64,000 nucleotides of DNA from Thermoanaerobacter pseudethanolicus ATCC 33223. GTDB lineage: Bacteria; Bacillota; Thermoanaerobacteria; Thermoanaerobacterales; Thermoanaerobacteraceae. The stretch spans positions 1,000,501-1,064,500 of the forward strand of contig NC_010321.1 in NCBI RefSeq assembly GCF_000019085.1. Reading direction: 5' to 3'. Below the pieces are notes generated by a model. That model made no database searches and was not told the origin of the DNA. It saw only the letters and a list, made by a program, of their open reading frames with translations. The position numbers were made by a program, and so were the translations under genes. Positions 25,089-34,857 of this stretch are shown here, piece after piece (position 1 is the stretch's first letter; every line of letters starts with the position of its first letter).

Positions 25089-25679
25089 ATGGTTATAAAA
25101 GGTGAGTATGTAAATATAAAAGGCAGTAAAATTCATTATTTAGAAATAGATAAAGAGAGTAGCAAAGATACAGTGATATTATTGCATGGCAAAAGATACA
25201 ATGCTTATGATTGGATAAATTCAGGGATAGCTGAAAATTTATCTAATCAAGGATTTAAGGTGATATGCTTTGAGTTTCCCGGATATGGTTCTTCCGAAGA
25301 GTGCGATTTAGAAAAGGAAGAGGTTTTATTAGAATTTGTAAAAAAATTAAATATATCTTCTTTTCACCTTGTAGCTCCCTCTTTTAGTGGGGAGATATCT
25401 ATAAAATTTGCTCTCAAATATGGCGATATGCTTAAAAGCTTGACAATTGTAGATAGCATAAATGTAGATAAATACAAAGAAAAATTAAATGAAATATATG
25501 TAAAAACATTGATTGTATGGGGGAAGAAAGATGAAATTGCACCCTATGAATTTGCGGAAATATTGAAAAATAATATTAAAAACAGTACATTGTTTGTGTT
25601 TGAAAATTTGGGACATACCTGCTATTTTGATGATGCAAAAAAGTTCTCTGAGGTGTTGATAAATTTTATAAGAGCATAA
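25089..25679 (+). CDS. Alpha/beta hydrolase
   Basis: 196 residues, small for the fold. The oxyanion-loop region is LLHGKRYNAYDW. The nucleophile Ser sits in LVAPSFSGEIS, where the usual first Gly of G-x-S-x-G is Pro. The acid is probably in WGKKDEIAP, and the His is in NLGHTCYF. It is the second gene of the operon with the flavin oxidoreductase. The substrate is unknown. Confidence 0.85.
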   Translation: MVIKGEYVNIKGSKIHYLEIDKESSKDTVILLHGKRYNAYDWINSGIAENLSNQGFKVICFEFPGYGSSEECDLEKEEVLLEFVKKLNISSFHLVAPSFSGEISIKFALKYGDMLKSLTIVDSINVDKYKEKLNEIYVKTLIVWGKKDEIAPYEFAEILKNNIKNSTLFVFENLGHTCYFDDAKKFSEVLINFIRA

Positions 25680-25687
25680 ATTAAAGG

Positions 25688-25714
25688 GGCTGTCTTTAGG
25701 ATGGCCTTTTTTTT
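25688..25714 (+). terminator. Rho-independent terminator, target of the group II intron
   Basis: GGCTGTC pairs with GATGGCC (two G-U pairs), followed by eight T. The intron starts 2 nt after the T run. Confidence 0.8.
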
Positions 25715-25716
25715 AT

Positions 25717-27628
25717 GTGCGCCCGGCATGGGCGATAACTAGGCGGTGAAAGTCCGCTGTGGGCTTGGTAGTGGGAACCACTAGCCAAGAGCAAGGGTGT
25801 CCATCGTGAGGTGGAATCTGAAGGAAGCTTAAGGCAAAATCTCGGTCTGATGAACAAGAACCAGATAAGAGGCTGAATTGGGATGGATGAGTTTGCGTAA
25901 CAAAACGAAGTCCAACACTACCCGAATCCCATACAGTAAATCTGGCAGATATATGAGATGAAAGTTATCGTTCTTACCCGGGGAGGTCTCAAGGATAAGT
26001 CACTAAAGTGAACTCTGAAGTGACAACCCATACAGTGATGTATGGTTGAACCTTGAGAAGTCAGCAGAGGTCATAGTACTTATCTAGTCATGAATAGATA
26101 AGGAAGGGCCGAACGTTAGGAGGTTTTGGAAATCTTATGGACTCGAAAGATATGCAGAGACTGCAGACAACTCAACAAAGAGGCTATCCGTTGAATAGAG
26201 AAATGGAATTTCAAAAGACAACGGAAGTGCATAGTATATCATCGGCGTCAAAAGATAGAAGAAACGATGTACAAAGATATACCAGCAAGATGCTTGAAAT
26301 GATAGTAGAACGAGGAAACATGAGAGCAGCATACAAGCGCGTTGTTGCAAATAAAGGAAGCCATGGAGTCGATGGGATGGAAGTAGATGAACTTCTACCG
26401 TATCTCAAAGAAAACTGGGCAACCATAAAACAACAACTGCTGGAGGGGAAATACAAACCACAACCAGTGCGAAGAGTAGAAATTTCCAAACCAGATGGAG
26501 GAGTAAGACTACTAGGAATACCTACAGCACTAGATAGGCTAATACAACAAGCAATAGCCCAAATACTAAATAGAGTCTACAACCATACATTTTCTGATAG
26601 CAGTTATGGATTTAGACCAGGACGCAGTGCAAAAGACGCAATAAAAGCCGCAGAAGCATACATAAATGAAGGATACACATGGGTTGTAGATATGGACTTA
26701 GAAAAGTTCTTTGACAGAGTAAACCACGACATAATAATGTCCAAACTAGAAAAGCGGATAGGAGACAAAAGAGTACTAAAGTTAATACGAAGATACCTAG
26801 AATCAGGAGTAATGATAAACGGAATCAAAGTATCAACAGAAGAAGGGACACCCCAAGGAGGGCCATTAAGTCCACTATTAGCAAACATAATGTTGGACGA
26901 ACTAGACAAAGAACTTGAGAAACGAGGGCATAAATTCTGCCGATATGCAGATGACTGCAACATATATGTAAAAAGCAGGTCTGCAGGAAACAGAGTAATG
27001 AAGAGCATAAAGAAATTCATAGAAAGCAAATTAAAACTAAAAGTCAACGAAGCAAAAAGTGCTGTAGATAGACCATGGAGAAGAAAATTTCTTGGATTTT
27101 CATTCTACACAAAAGAAAACGAAGTAAGAATAAGAATCCATGAAAAATCCATCAAAAGGTTTAAGGAAAAAGTAAGAGAAATAACCAATCGGAACAAGGG
27201 AATAAGCATGGAAAACAGAATAAAAAGACTAAATCAAATAACAACAGGATGGGTCAACTATTTTGGATTAGCAGACGCGAAAAGCATAATGAAAACCCTT
27301 GACGAATGGATAAGGCGAAGACTAAGGGCATGTATATGGAAACAATGGAAGAAGATAAAAACGAAGCATGATAACTTAGTAAAACTAGGAGTAGAAGAAC
27401 AAAAAGCCTGGGAATACGCCAATACAAGGAAAGGCTACTGGAGAATATCCAATAGCCCAATCCTAAATAAGACTCTTACAAATAAATACTTTGAAAGCAT
27501 AGGTTATAAGAGTTTATCCCAAAGATATCTAATTGTACACAATTCCTAATGAACCGCCGTATACCGAACGGTACGTACGGTGGTGTGAGAGGACGCTGAA
27601 TAAAATAATTATTCAGCTCCTACTCGAT
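25717..27628 (+). mobile_element. Group II intron, probably class C (IIC), complete
   Basis: The 5' end GTGCGCCCGGCATGGGCG matches group IIC introns of the Oceanobacillus type. About 420 nt of ribozyme precede the ORF. Domain V lies at about 27553-27585: ACCGCCGTA pairs with TACGGTGGT and carries a CGC-type triad. Domain VI follows, and the intron ends ...CTACTCGAT at 27628 (consensus AY). It is inserted directly after a terminator T tract, the known IIC target. Joining the flanks restores a terminator and a stop codon for the M48 gene, which supports these boundaries. Exact ends could be off by 1-2 nt. Confidence 0.85.
26137..27549 (+). CDS. ltrA: Group II intron reverse transcriptase/maturase
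   Basis: 470 residues. The reverse transcriptase domain spans about 60-330, with palm motif YADDCNIY, GTPQGGPLSP and YGFRPGRSAKDA. The maturase X/GIIM domain spans about 340-420 (TGWVNYFGLA). There is no HNH endonuclease at the C-terminus, as expected for class C introns. It is intact, so the intron may be active. An upstream GTTAGGAGG is the ribosome site. Confidence 0.93.
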   Translation: MDSKDMQRLQTTQQRGYPLNREMEFQKTTEVHSISSASKDRRNDVQRYTSKMLEMIVERGNMRAAYKRVVANKGSHGVDGMEVDELLPYLKENWATIKQQLLEGKYKPQPVRRVEISKPDGGVRLLGIPTALDRLIQQAIAQILNRVYNHTFSDSSYGFRPGRSAKDAIKAAEAYINEGYTWVVDMDLEKFFDRVNHDIIMSKLEKRIGDKRVLKLIRRYLESGVMINGIKVSTEEGTPQGGPLSPLLANIMLDELDKELEKRGHKFCRYADDCNIYVKSRSAGNRVMKSIKKFIESKLKLKVNEAKSAVDRPWRRKFLGFSFYTKENEVRIRIHEKSIKRFKEKVREITNRNKGISMENRIKRLNQITTGWVNYFGLADAKSIMKTLDEWIRRRLRACIWKQWKKIKTKHDNLVKLGVEEQKAWEYANTRKGYWRISNSPILNKTLTNKYFESIGYKSLSQRYLIVHNS

Positions 27629-28869
27629 ATTTGCCTTTCTACTAATTTAATCCTATGCATTGTAGAAGGATGAGAATAAGAAAACCATTCTATAAAAGGC
27701 GGCGGAGCTACATCCAATAAACTTTTTTTAGCAAGGTCAATCTGAAGTTTTATTACAAGTTTTTTGTCGCGAAGGTACTCTACAGATAGTAAATCTGCTT
27801 GTTTTTCCATCTGCCTTGATATGTAATTTTGTATTGGACTTGTGTCAAAATTTATAAGTAGTATAAACAAATATATCATCGCTAAAACAGCAGGAGTCAT
27901 TCTTTTACCATAAGGGAGAAATAGGCTTGAGTGAATTAAAATATTAAGAAAATAAAGGCCTATTACAAGTCCTACTATGCCTATTAACATACTTTTTAAT
28001 ACGTGATTTTCTTTCCAATGACCTGCTTCATGAGCTATAACTGCCTTTATTTCATCCTCTGGATAATTTTTTAATAATGTATCATACAATACAATCCTAC
28101 TTGTCTTTCCAAATCCATAAAAGTAGGCATTGGCAAGAGTAGTCCTTTTACTTGCATCCATTTCTTGAATCTTATCTATTTTTATTCCCGCATTTTTTGA
28201 TATTTCCTTTACCATGTTTATTATTTTTTGGTCTTTGATTGGGGTGAATTTATTAAATAAAGGTGCTATAAAAGTAGGATAGACGTAAATTTGCACAAAC
28301 ATAATTATCGTCAAAAAGACTGCAGCACTTACCCACCAGTTATTAGGCCATTTATTTAGAGCCACAAATAAGAGCAATACTCCCATTGACGAAAAAACAA
28401 AGTCTAAAGCCGCACTTTTAAAATAATCACTCCACCAAGAAGCCATTGTCTGTACAGAAAAACCCCATTCAACTTGAACAGAATGGCTTAAAAGGCTAAA
28501 GGGTAGAGATATTAACCTTAAAATTACCCATAAGGCAATGAAATATAAAAAGACATTCACATAGTATTTACCTGAAGCTAATTTTTCAGTATAATATGAA
28601 AGCTTGATAGCATTATTCCCAAATACAAACCATATCAAAAAAGCTGCTTTTGTCAAAAAAGAAGTTATGTAAATCAATCGATTTATTCTGTGATACTTTT
28701 GCGCTTTTGATATTTCTAAAGGAGAAAAATATTTGTAGACTTCACGAGGTATATTTCCTGGAAATAATGTATAATAAAGGTATAAAGCAGAAAATATTGT
28801 GGTAATTAATATAAGTGTCAGCCACAATTTATTGAATTTTATAAAAGACATAGTCTTCAATCCTTTCAC
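27613..28869 (-). CDS. M48 family metalloprotease (CAAX protease/Ste24 type)
   Basis: 418 residues. About six membrane helices surround the zinc site HEAGH (in VIAHEAGHWKENH), with the third ligand Glu in EKQADLLSVEY. Ste24-type enzymes cleave membrane-associated peptides. The last four codons and the stop (SSRS-TGA) lie in the 3' end of the group II intron. Without the intron the protein would end VERQI-TAA. The start may lie at the MSFIKF Met, six residues in. Confidence 0.9.
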   Translation of the reverse strand: MKGLKTMSFIKFNKLWLTLILITTIFSALYLYYTLFPGNIPREVYKYFSPLEISKAQKYHRINRLIYITSFLTKAAFLIWFVFGNNAIKLSYYTEKLASGKYYVNVFLYFIALWVILRLISLPFSLLSHSVQVEWGFSVQTMASWWSDYFKSAALDFVFSSMGVLLLFVALNKWPNNWWVSAAVFLTIIMFVQIYVYPTFIAPLFNKFTPIKDQKIINMVKEISKNAGIKIDKIQEMDASKRTTLANAYFYGFGKTSRIVLYDTLLKNYPEDEIKAVIAHEAGHWKENHVLKSMLIGIVGLVIGLYFLNILIHSSLFLPYGKRMTPAVLAMIYLFILLINFDTSPIQNYISRQMEKQADLLSVEYLRDKKLVIKLQIDLAKKSLLDVAPPPFIEWFSYSHPSTMHRIKLVERQISSRS

Positions 28870-28997
28870 AAAGTTTTACCTAACAATATTATATCTCATT
28901 AGAGGAAAAAATAGTTTTGCAAATAAAATTATTTGCTTTTTTGTATAAATACTTATATTATATATTTGTAAAATGTAGTAAAATGCGAGGGATATAT

Positions 28998-30686
28998 ATG
29001 AAAACACTTCTTGTAGGAATCAATGCAAAATATTATCACACCAATCTTGCTATAAGAAATATAAGAAAGTTTTGTCATCCTTATGATATAGAAATTTTTG
29101 AGACTACTATAAATGACAGTACAGATTTTATGCTAGAAAGTGTTGTAGAAAAGGAACCAGACGTAGTAGGTATATCTTGTTACATATGGAATATAGAAAT
29201 AGCATTAAATTTGGCTGAAAATATAAAAAAAATACTTCCGAAAGTAATATTGGTTTTGGGGGGACCTGAGGCTTCTTATGATGTAGATAATCTTTTGTCA
29301 AAAGGCTTTATAGATTACATAGTTTTAGGGGAAGGGGAAATTGCTTTTAAAGAATTATTGGAAGCGTTAGAAGGAAAAAGGGATATAAAAGAAGTTGCAG
29401 GAATTAGCTATAAGGTTGATGGGCAAATAGTAATTCAACCACAAAAAGATTATGTCAACTTAAATGAAGTTCCCATATCTTATGAGGAAGAGGAAGATTT
29501 GAGCAATAAGCTTGTGTATTATGAGACCTCAAGAGGTTGTCCTTTTAAATGTGCTTATTGTCTTTCTTCTATTGACAATAAATTGAGATATGAAAGCCTT
29601 GAAAAAGTCGAAGGGGATTTGAAGTGGTTTGTAGATAAAAATGTGAAAATATTAAAACTTATTGATAGGTCTTTTAATTCAAATAGAAAGAGAGCAAGAG
29701 AGATTTTAAATATTATGAAAAAAATAGGTGGAGATACTGTATTTCACTGCGAAGTTAACCCTGAGCTTGTGGATAAAGAGTTTATAGAAGAATTAAAAGG
29801 GTTGGAAAAAAGAATACAGTTTGAAGTAGGAGTTCAGACTACAAATAAGAATAGCTTAAAAAAAATATCTCGTATTACTGCAGTTGAAAAAGCCTTGAGA
29901 GGAATAAAACTGCTTAGAGAAGCGGGAATAAAACTGCATGTAGATTTGATAGCGGGACTTCCTGAAGATAGTTTTGAAACTTTTAGTAAAGCTTTTGATG
30001 ATGTGTATAATTTAAAACCTGATGAAATACAGTTGGGATTTTTAAAAGTATTAAAAGGTACTCCTTTAATGAGAAAAGTGGAGGAGTTTAAAATAGTTTA
30101 TGATAATAAGCCCCCCTATGAGATCTTGTATACAAAGGATGTTAGTTATCAAGAGTTAGTCATTTTAAAAGGTATAGCATTCCTTTTGAACAAATACTAT
30201 AATTCCGGAAAATTTAAAAAAACTCTTGAATATTTGGAGAATAAATTTGAAAGGCCATTTGACTTTTATCTTGAATTTTATAAGTACTGGAAGGAAAACG
30301 AGCTATTATATAAAAATCATTCATTAAAAGCCTTATACGATATTTTATATAAATTTTCTATTGAAACACTCGATGTTGATGAGGATTTAATAAAAGACGT
30401 TATAAAATTTGATTTTTTGTATTTTAATGCTGCCAAAGATTTACCTGATTGTGTAAAAGAAAAATATGAGAAAGGTCAAGAGATTTTTAAAAAGTATATT
30501 AAAGATGAAAATTGGTTAAAAGAAAATCTTCCACAAGCTGTTGGACTTTCCAGCCTTGAATTGTCAAAAAAAATAGTTTATGAATTTTTTAAACACGATG
30601 TGACAGCAGATTTTAAAAAAGAAAATTTAATAATAATTTTCCTTCATGGAAAAGAACAAACTTATTATGCAAAATTAATTTTGTGA
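28998..30686 (+). CDS. B12-binding-domain radical SAM protein (DUF4080 type)
   Basis: 562 residues from the ATG at 28998 (GCGAGGG upstream); the open frame extends further upstream without a ribosome site. An N-terminal cobalamin-binding fold (about 1-140, LVLGGPEASYD, VLGEGE) is followed by a radical SAM core with CPFKCAYC and then a C-terminal DUF4080-like domain. Relatives are widespread in Clostridia with unknown reactions, probably methylation or B12-assisted radical chemistry. The gene stands alone. Confidence 0.87.
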   Translation: MKTLLVGINAKYYHTNLAIRNIRKFCHPYDIEIFETTINDSTDFMLESVVEKEPDVVGISCYIWNIEIALNLAENIKKILPKVILVLGGPEASYDVDNLLSKGFIDYIVLGEGEIAFKELLEALEGKRDIKEVAGISYKVDGQIVIQPQKDYVNLNEVPISYEEEEDLSNKLVYYETSRGCPFKCAYCLSSIDNKLRYESLEKVEGDLKWFVDKNVKILKLIDRSFNSNRKRAREILNIMKKIGGDTVFHCEVNPELVDKEFIEELKGLEKRIQFEVGVQTTNKNSLKKISRITAVEKALRGIKLLREAGIKLHVDLIAGLPEDSFETFSKAFDDVYNLKPDEIQLGFLKVLKGTPLMRKVEEFKIVYDNKPPYEILYTKDVSYQELVILKGIAFLLNKYYNSGKFKKTLEYLENKFERPFDFYLEFYKYWKENELLYKNHSLKALYDILYKFSIETLDVDEDLIKDVIKFDFLYFNAAKDLPDCVKEKYEKGQEIFKKYIKDENWLKENLPQAVGLSSLELSKKIVYEFFKHDVTADFKKENLIIIFLHGKEQTYYAKLIL

Positions 30687-30750
30687 ATTTGTTTTTAAAG
30701 GTAAATGTGATAAAATTTGTATAGTAATTGAAAAATGAGGAGGCATATTT

Positions 30751-31482
30751 ATGAAACCTTTAGTAATCGCCCATAGAGGAGATTCAAGAAATGCTCCAGA
30801 AAACACATTAGCATCTTTTAAAAGTGCTTTAGAAATGGGAGCTGACGGTATTGAATTGGACGTGCAGCTTACTAAAGATGGACAACTAGTAGTTATTCAC
30901 GATGAAAGGGTAGACAGGACTACAGACGGAATTGGCTTTGTTAAAGATTTTACTTTAAAAGAGCTTAAGAGGTTAGATGCTGGCATAAAATTTGACAAGA
31001 AGTTTGCAGGTGAGAGAATACCAAGTCTTTATGAAGTTTTTGAACTCATTGGACATAAAAATTTTATTGTAAATATAGAGATAAAAAGTGGAATTGTACT
31101 TTATCCAGGAATTGAAGAAAAGCTTATCAAAGCGATAGAAGATTATGACTTTGAGGATAGAGTAGTTATTTCTTCTTTTAACCATTATAGCTTAAGGGAT
31201 GTAAAGAGAATGGCACCGGAGCTTAAAATTGGGCTTCTTTATCAATGTGGGCTTGTAGAACCATGGCACATGGCAATACGAATGAAAGCGTATTCTCTGC
31301 ATCCTTTTTATTTTAATATAATACCTGAATTAGTAGAGGGATGTAAAAAGAATAATATAAAATTATTTCCTTGGACTGTTGATAGGAAAGAAGACATGGA
31401 AATGATGATAAAAGCAGGTGTTGATGCGATTATCACTGACGACCCACAAACTTTGATAAATCTTTTAGAGAAGGGAGAATAA
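30751..31482 (+). CDS. Glycerophosphodiester phosphodiesterase
   Basis: 243 residues, normal length for the cytoplasmic UgpQ type. The active-site start is AHRGDSRNAPENT, with metal ligands in IELDVQLTKDG and catalytic His in VVIHDERVDR. It hydrolyses deacylated phospholipids to glycerol-3-phosphate. No signal peptide is present. The MFS gene begins 2 nt later, so the carrier may import a glycerophosphodiester or sugar. That link is inference. Confidence 0.93.
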   Translation: MKPLVIAHRGDSRNAPENTLASFKSALEMGADGIELDVQLTKDGQLVVIHDERVDRTTDGIGFVKDFTLKELKRLDAGIKFDKKFAGERIPSLYEVFELIGHKNFIVNIEIKSGIVLYPGIEEKLIKAIEDYDFEDRVVISSFNHYSLRDVKRMAPELKIGLLYQCGLVEPWHMAIRMKAYSLHPFYFNIIPELVEGCKKNNIKLFPWTVDRKEDMEMMIKAGVDAIITDDPQTLINLLEKGE

Positions 31483-31483
31483 T

Positions 31484-32689
31484 ATGTCCTCGCGATTGAA
31501 TTATTTGAAGATATTTAATTTAGGCCTTGGTTTTATGGTAATTTCCATGATTTGGGCAGCATATAATGCCTATATGCCCATTTTTCTTGGTAATTTTACA
31601 AAAAGCAATACTTTAATTGGGTTTGTAATGAGTTGGGACAACATTGCTAACCTTTTTATACTTCCATTTTTTGGAGCTTTAAGCGATAATACGCGAACAA
31701 GAATAGGCAGGCGAATGCCATATATACTTGTAAGCATGCCTCTTGCTGGCGTTTTATATGCTTTGCTTCCACTTCAGACAAAACTTTTATCGCTTCTCGT
31801 TATAGATTTGTTGTTTAATATTGTTGTAGCTACGTATAGGACTCCTATGGTAGCTTTAATGCCAGATATTGTAGAAGAAGAGCACAGAAGCAAAGCTAAT
31901 GGAGTCATAAATTTTATGGGAGGATTAGGTTCATTAATAATATTTTTTATTGGATCTCAGCTTTATAAAATAAACAAAGCATATCCCTTCTTTTTGTCAG
32001 GGATTTTATCATTAATTATACCTATAGTTTTATTTTTAACAATTAAAGAACCTAAAATAGTTGTTAATGAGGAAAAAAAAGAAAAACAGAGTATTTTAAA
32101 GGCACTTGCTACTGTGGTAAAAGATCAAAATAAAGCACCCTTTTATACTCTCCTGTCAATTTTTATGACAATTGCAGGTTTTTCTGCAGTTGAAACTTTT
32201 TTCACAAGGTATTGCAAAATAGCTTTAAGGATAGACGAAAGTGTTTCTTCTTTTGCAATGGGTTTTTACGCTTTGGCATTTTTAGTTTTTGCTTTACCTG
32301 CTGGATTTATAGCTACAAAAATAGGAAAAAGAAAAACTATGATGATTGGAGCTTTTGGACAAGGAATTTTATTTTTAATATTTATGATAGTACGTGATTT
32401 TAGGACAATCCAAATTTTGATGCCTTTTGCTGGAATGTTTAATGCTTTATTTACAATAAATTCTTATCCTCTTGTAGTGAGCTATACTTCAGCTGAAAAA
32501 ATAGGAACATATACAGGGCTTTATTATTTCTTTTCATCCCTGGCAGCAATAGTTACTCCTTCCTCTTTTGGAGCTATTATGGATTTTATAGGATTTAACA
32601 AGTTATTTTTAGCAGCGTCTATATGTTTATTTATATCTTTTGCTTTTCTATGGATAATTGGTGAAAAATATGAAAACACAATGTTGTGA
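31484..32689 (+). CDS. MFS transporter, glycoside/sugar-cation symporter-like
   Basis: 401 residues, about twelve helices. The loop after helix 2 reads GALSDNTRTRIGRRMPYI, the form typical of the GPH/SLC45-like sugar carriers. Cotranscribed with the phosphodiesterase (1-nt gap). The substrate is unknown. Confidence 0.85.
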   Translation: MSSRLNYLKIFNLGLGFMVISMIWAAYNAYMPIFLGNFTKSNTLIGFVMSWDNIANLFILPFFGALSDNTRTRIGRRMPYILVSMPLAGVLYALLPLQTKLLSLLVIDLLFNIVVATYRTPMVALMPDIVEEEHRSKANGVINFMGGLGSLIIFFIGSQLYKINKAYPFFLSGILSLIIPIVLFLTIKEPKIVVNEEKKEKQSILKALATVVKDQNKAPFYTLLSIFMTIAGFSAVETFFTRYCKIALRIDESVSSFAMGFYALAFLVFALPAGFIATKIGKRKTMMIGAFGQGILFLIFMIVRDFRTIQILMPFAGMFNALFTINSYPLVVSYTSAEKIGTYTGLYYFFSSLAAIVTPSSFGAIMDFIGFNKLFLAASICLFISFAFLWIIGEKYENTML

Positions 32690-32753
32690 AAATATAGCTT
32701 TTTTGTGGTATAATCTTAATTGAAAATAAAAATAAAAATTATAGGGTGATGAA

Positions 32754-33278
32754 ATGAAAGAAAAGATAAAATTAATAAAGGGGAATATTGTGGATCAAGA
32801 AGTAGATGCTATTGTAAATGCTGCAAATTCTTCTTTATCTGGAGGTGGTGGAGTAGACGGAGCTATTCATAGAGCGGGTGGCCCTTCTATCGCTGAGGAG
32901 TGCAGAGTTATAAGAGAAAAACAAGGGGGTTGTCCTACAGGTCATGCGGTTATAACTGGAGCAGGTAATTTAAAGGCTAAATATGTGATTCACGCTGTAG
33001 GACCTATTTGGAGAGGTGGCAATCATAATGAAGATAATTTATTAGCAAGTGCTTACATAGAAAGCCTCAAATTGGCGGATGAATATAATGTAAAAACTAT
33101 AGCTTTTCCTTCTATAAGCACAGGAGCTTATGGTTTTCCTATAGAAAGAGCGGCAAAAATAGCTTTAAGAGTAGTATCTGATTATCTTGAAGGTAGCGAT
33201 ATAAAAGAAGTGAGATTTATACTTTTTAGTGATAAAGACTATGAAGTGTATTCAAAAGCTTATGAGGAACTGACTTAA
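32754..33278 (+). CDS. Macro domain protein (O-acetyl-ADP-ribose deacetylase-like)
   Basis: 174 residues, a single macro domain. The catalytic loop is [19 protein letters not shown] and the diphosphate loop is [11 protein letters not shown]. It matches YmdB-type enzymes that hydrolyse O-acetyl-ADP-ribose or ADP-ribosyl modifications. It has its own promoter region and terminator. Confidence 0.93.
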   Translation: MKEKIKLIKGNIVDQEVDAIVNAANSSLSGGGGVDGAIHRAGGPSIAEECRVIREKQGGCPTGHAVITGAGNLKAKYVIHAVGPIWRGGNHNEDNLLASAYIESLKLADEYNVKTIAFPSISTGAYGFPIERAAKIALRVVSDYLEGSDIKEVRFILFSDKDYEVYSKAYEELT

Positions 33279-33279
33279 A

Positions 33280-33312
33280 GAGAGATAGACCCTCAATACG
33301 GGCCTATCTCTC
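33280..33312. terminator. Terminator between convergent genes
   Basis: GAGAGATAG pairs with CTATCTCTC, and an inner CCC/GGG extends the stem. It serves the macro-domain gene and possibly uppP. Confidence 0.75.
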
Positions 33313-33315
33313 GAT

Positions 33316-34125
33316 TTATTTTACTATTTTTTCTGCCACAAGTAATATCATCAATACACCTACAGCTAGTCTATAATAAGCAAAAGGTTTTAAAGAATGC
33401 CTGGTAAGATAAGATAAGAATTTATCGACGACAAATAAAGCTGTTAAGAATGACGTGATAAAGCCTACTGCCAGGGCTTGCCATTCCAATAAAGACATGG
33501 CGCTAAAGCCCTTCAAAAGAGAAAGAGTCGTTGCAGCAAACATTGTAGGTATTGCTAAAAAGAAGGAAAATTCCGCTGCAGCTTTAACTGACAATCCTGC
33601 GAGCATACCTCCCATTATAGTAGACGCCGACCGTGACATTCCTGGAAACAGGGACATAACTTGTGCTATACCTATTAACAAAGATTTTTTTGTATCTACT
33701 TTGTCCATGTTGTCAATTTTATATCTTTTTCCGAAAGTATCTTCTATGACTATCATCATTATTGCACCTGCGATGAGGGCAATTGCTACAGTGAAGGGCG
33801 AAAATAAATGCTCTTCAATGTATTTGTGAGTAAGTAGTCCTATGACAGCTGCTGGTATAAAGGCTATAAAGATTTTGAACCACAAATTAAATCCCCAACT
33901 TCCGGGTTTCAAATTTTTAAGAGAAGCAAATATTTTTTTTCTGTAGTGGAATACAACTGCCAAAATAGCACCCAACTGAATGACGATTTCAAACATGGTG
34001 GCGAAGTTGCCTGTAAAATGTATAAATTTTCCTACGATGATGAGATGTCCCGTGGAAGAAATAGGTAAAAATTCAGTTAATCCTTCTACTATTCCCATTA
34101 TAAAAGCTTTGATTAATAGTTCCAT
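33316..34125 (-). CDS. uppP: Undecaprenyl-diphosphatase
   Basis: About 269 residues, normal for BacA/UppP. It recycles undecaprenyl pyrophosphate for wall synthesis at the membrane. Motifs are GIVEGLTEFLPISSTGH near the N-terminus and PGMSRSASTIMGG in the middle, with about seven helices. The Met at 34125 is 7 nt from AAAGGGG, and the one at 34131 is too close. Also confers bacitracin tolerance in other bacteria. Confidence 0.95.
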   Translation of the reverse strand: MELLIKAFIMGIVEGLTEFLPISSTGHLIIVGKFIHFTGNFATMFEIVIQLGAILAVVFHYRKKIFASLKNLKPGSWGFNLWFKIFIAFIPAAVIGLLTHKYIEEHLFSPFTVAIALIAGAIMMIVIEDTFGKRYKIDNMDKVDTKKSLLIGIAQVMSLFPGMSRSASTIMGGMLAGLSVKAAAEFSFFLAIPTMFAATTLSLLKGFSAMSLLEWQALAVGFITSFLTALFVVDKFLSYLTRHSLKPFAYYRLAVGVLMILLVAEKIVK

Positions 34126-34271
34126 TATCATACCCCTTTGTCTTAAATTTTGTAACCTCTATTATTTTATATGATTAATAAAGACTAATCAATCAAAAAA
34201 ATGTAAATTTAAATTTATTTTTAATTTGCAAAATATGATATAATGTAATCAAGATATGCGAGGTGATTTGC

Positions 34272-34541
34272 ATGGTGATGGAAGGGACTTTTTCGTTTAT
34301 TGTTGCTATTTTAATATTAGTTTTTATTTTATGGCTTTTAGGTAAGTCTCTGAGATTGATGTTAAAGTTTGTACTAAATGCCTTAGTGGGTTTTGTGATG
34401 CTTTTATTTTTTAATTTTTTTGGTGTTCTATTTGGGGTTTACTTGCCTGTCAATATAATTACCTCTTTTATTACAGGAGTTTTTGGGATAGTTGGTATAG
34501 TAATTTTGTTAATTCTTAAATATTTATTCCATGCCATTTAG
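34272..34541 (+). CDS. BofA-family pro-sigma-K processing inhibitor-like protein
   Basis: 89 residues, nearly all hydrophobic (three segments). The conserved end [20 protein letters not shown] matches BofA. In Bacillus, BofA holds the SpoIVFB protease inactive in the forespore outer membrane. The GTG at 34263 overlaps the ribosome site, so the ATG at 34272 is used. It lies upstream of sspI. Confidence 0.85.
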   Translation: MVMEGTFSFIVAILILVFILWLLGKSLRLMLKFVLNALVGFVMLLFFNFFGVLFGVYLPVNIITSFITGVFGIVGIVILLILKYLFHAI

Positions 34542-34545
34542 GTTT

Positions 34546-34570
34546 AAGTTCCTTTTTAGGAACTTTTTTG
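34546..34570 (+). terminator. Rho-independent terminator
   Basis: AAGTTCC/GGAACTT with a TTTTTTG tail separates bofA-like from sspI. Confidence 0.85.
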
Positions 34571-34627
34571 TTTATTATTTTTTGTTTTGGGTATTATATT
34601 AGTGAATCTTACAATTGGAGGTATGTT

Positions 34628-34828
34628 ATGGACATAAAAAAAGCTGTGCTTGACAACTTAAAAGGAAGAACAAAAGAGGAAATCAAAGGGTTTATACAGG
34701 AGGTTGTTGACAGCAAAGAGGAAAATGCAATACCAGGATTGGGGGTGATTTTTGAGGCGACGTGGGAAAAGTTGAGCAATGAGGAGAAAGACAGTATGAT
34801 GAATTTGATAATGAGGGGAATATCTTAA
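34628..34828 (+). CDS. sspI: Small acid-soluble spore protein, SspI family
   Basis: 66 residues from the ATG at 34628, behind TTGGAGGT. The pattern [20 protein letters not shown], then [13 protein letters not shown], follows Bacillus SspI closely in spacing and sequence. It is a minor spore-core protein made in the forespore. It shows that the organism's lineage sporulates. Confidence 0.88.
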   Translation: MDIKKAVLDNLKGRTKEEIKGFIQEVVDSKEENAIPGLGVIFEATWEKLSNEEKDSMMNLIMRGIS

Positions 34829-34830
34829 AA

Positions 34831-34854
34831 GCCGAGGTTTAGTCCTCGGCTTTG
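34831..34854 (+). terminator. Rho-independent terminator
   Basis: A perfect stem GCCGAGG/CCTCGGC with TTTG tail follows sspI and lies against the end of the convergent permease. Confidence 0.8.
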
Positions 34855-34857
34855 TAA

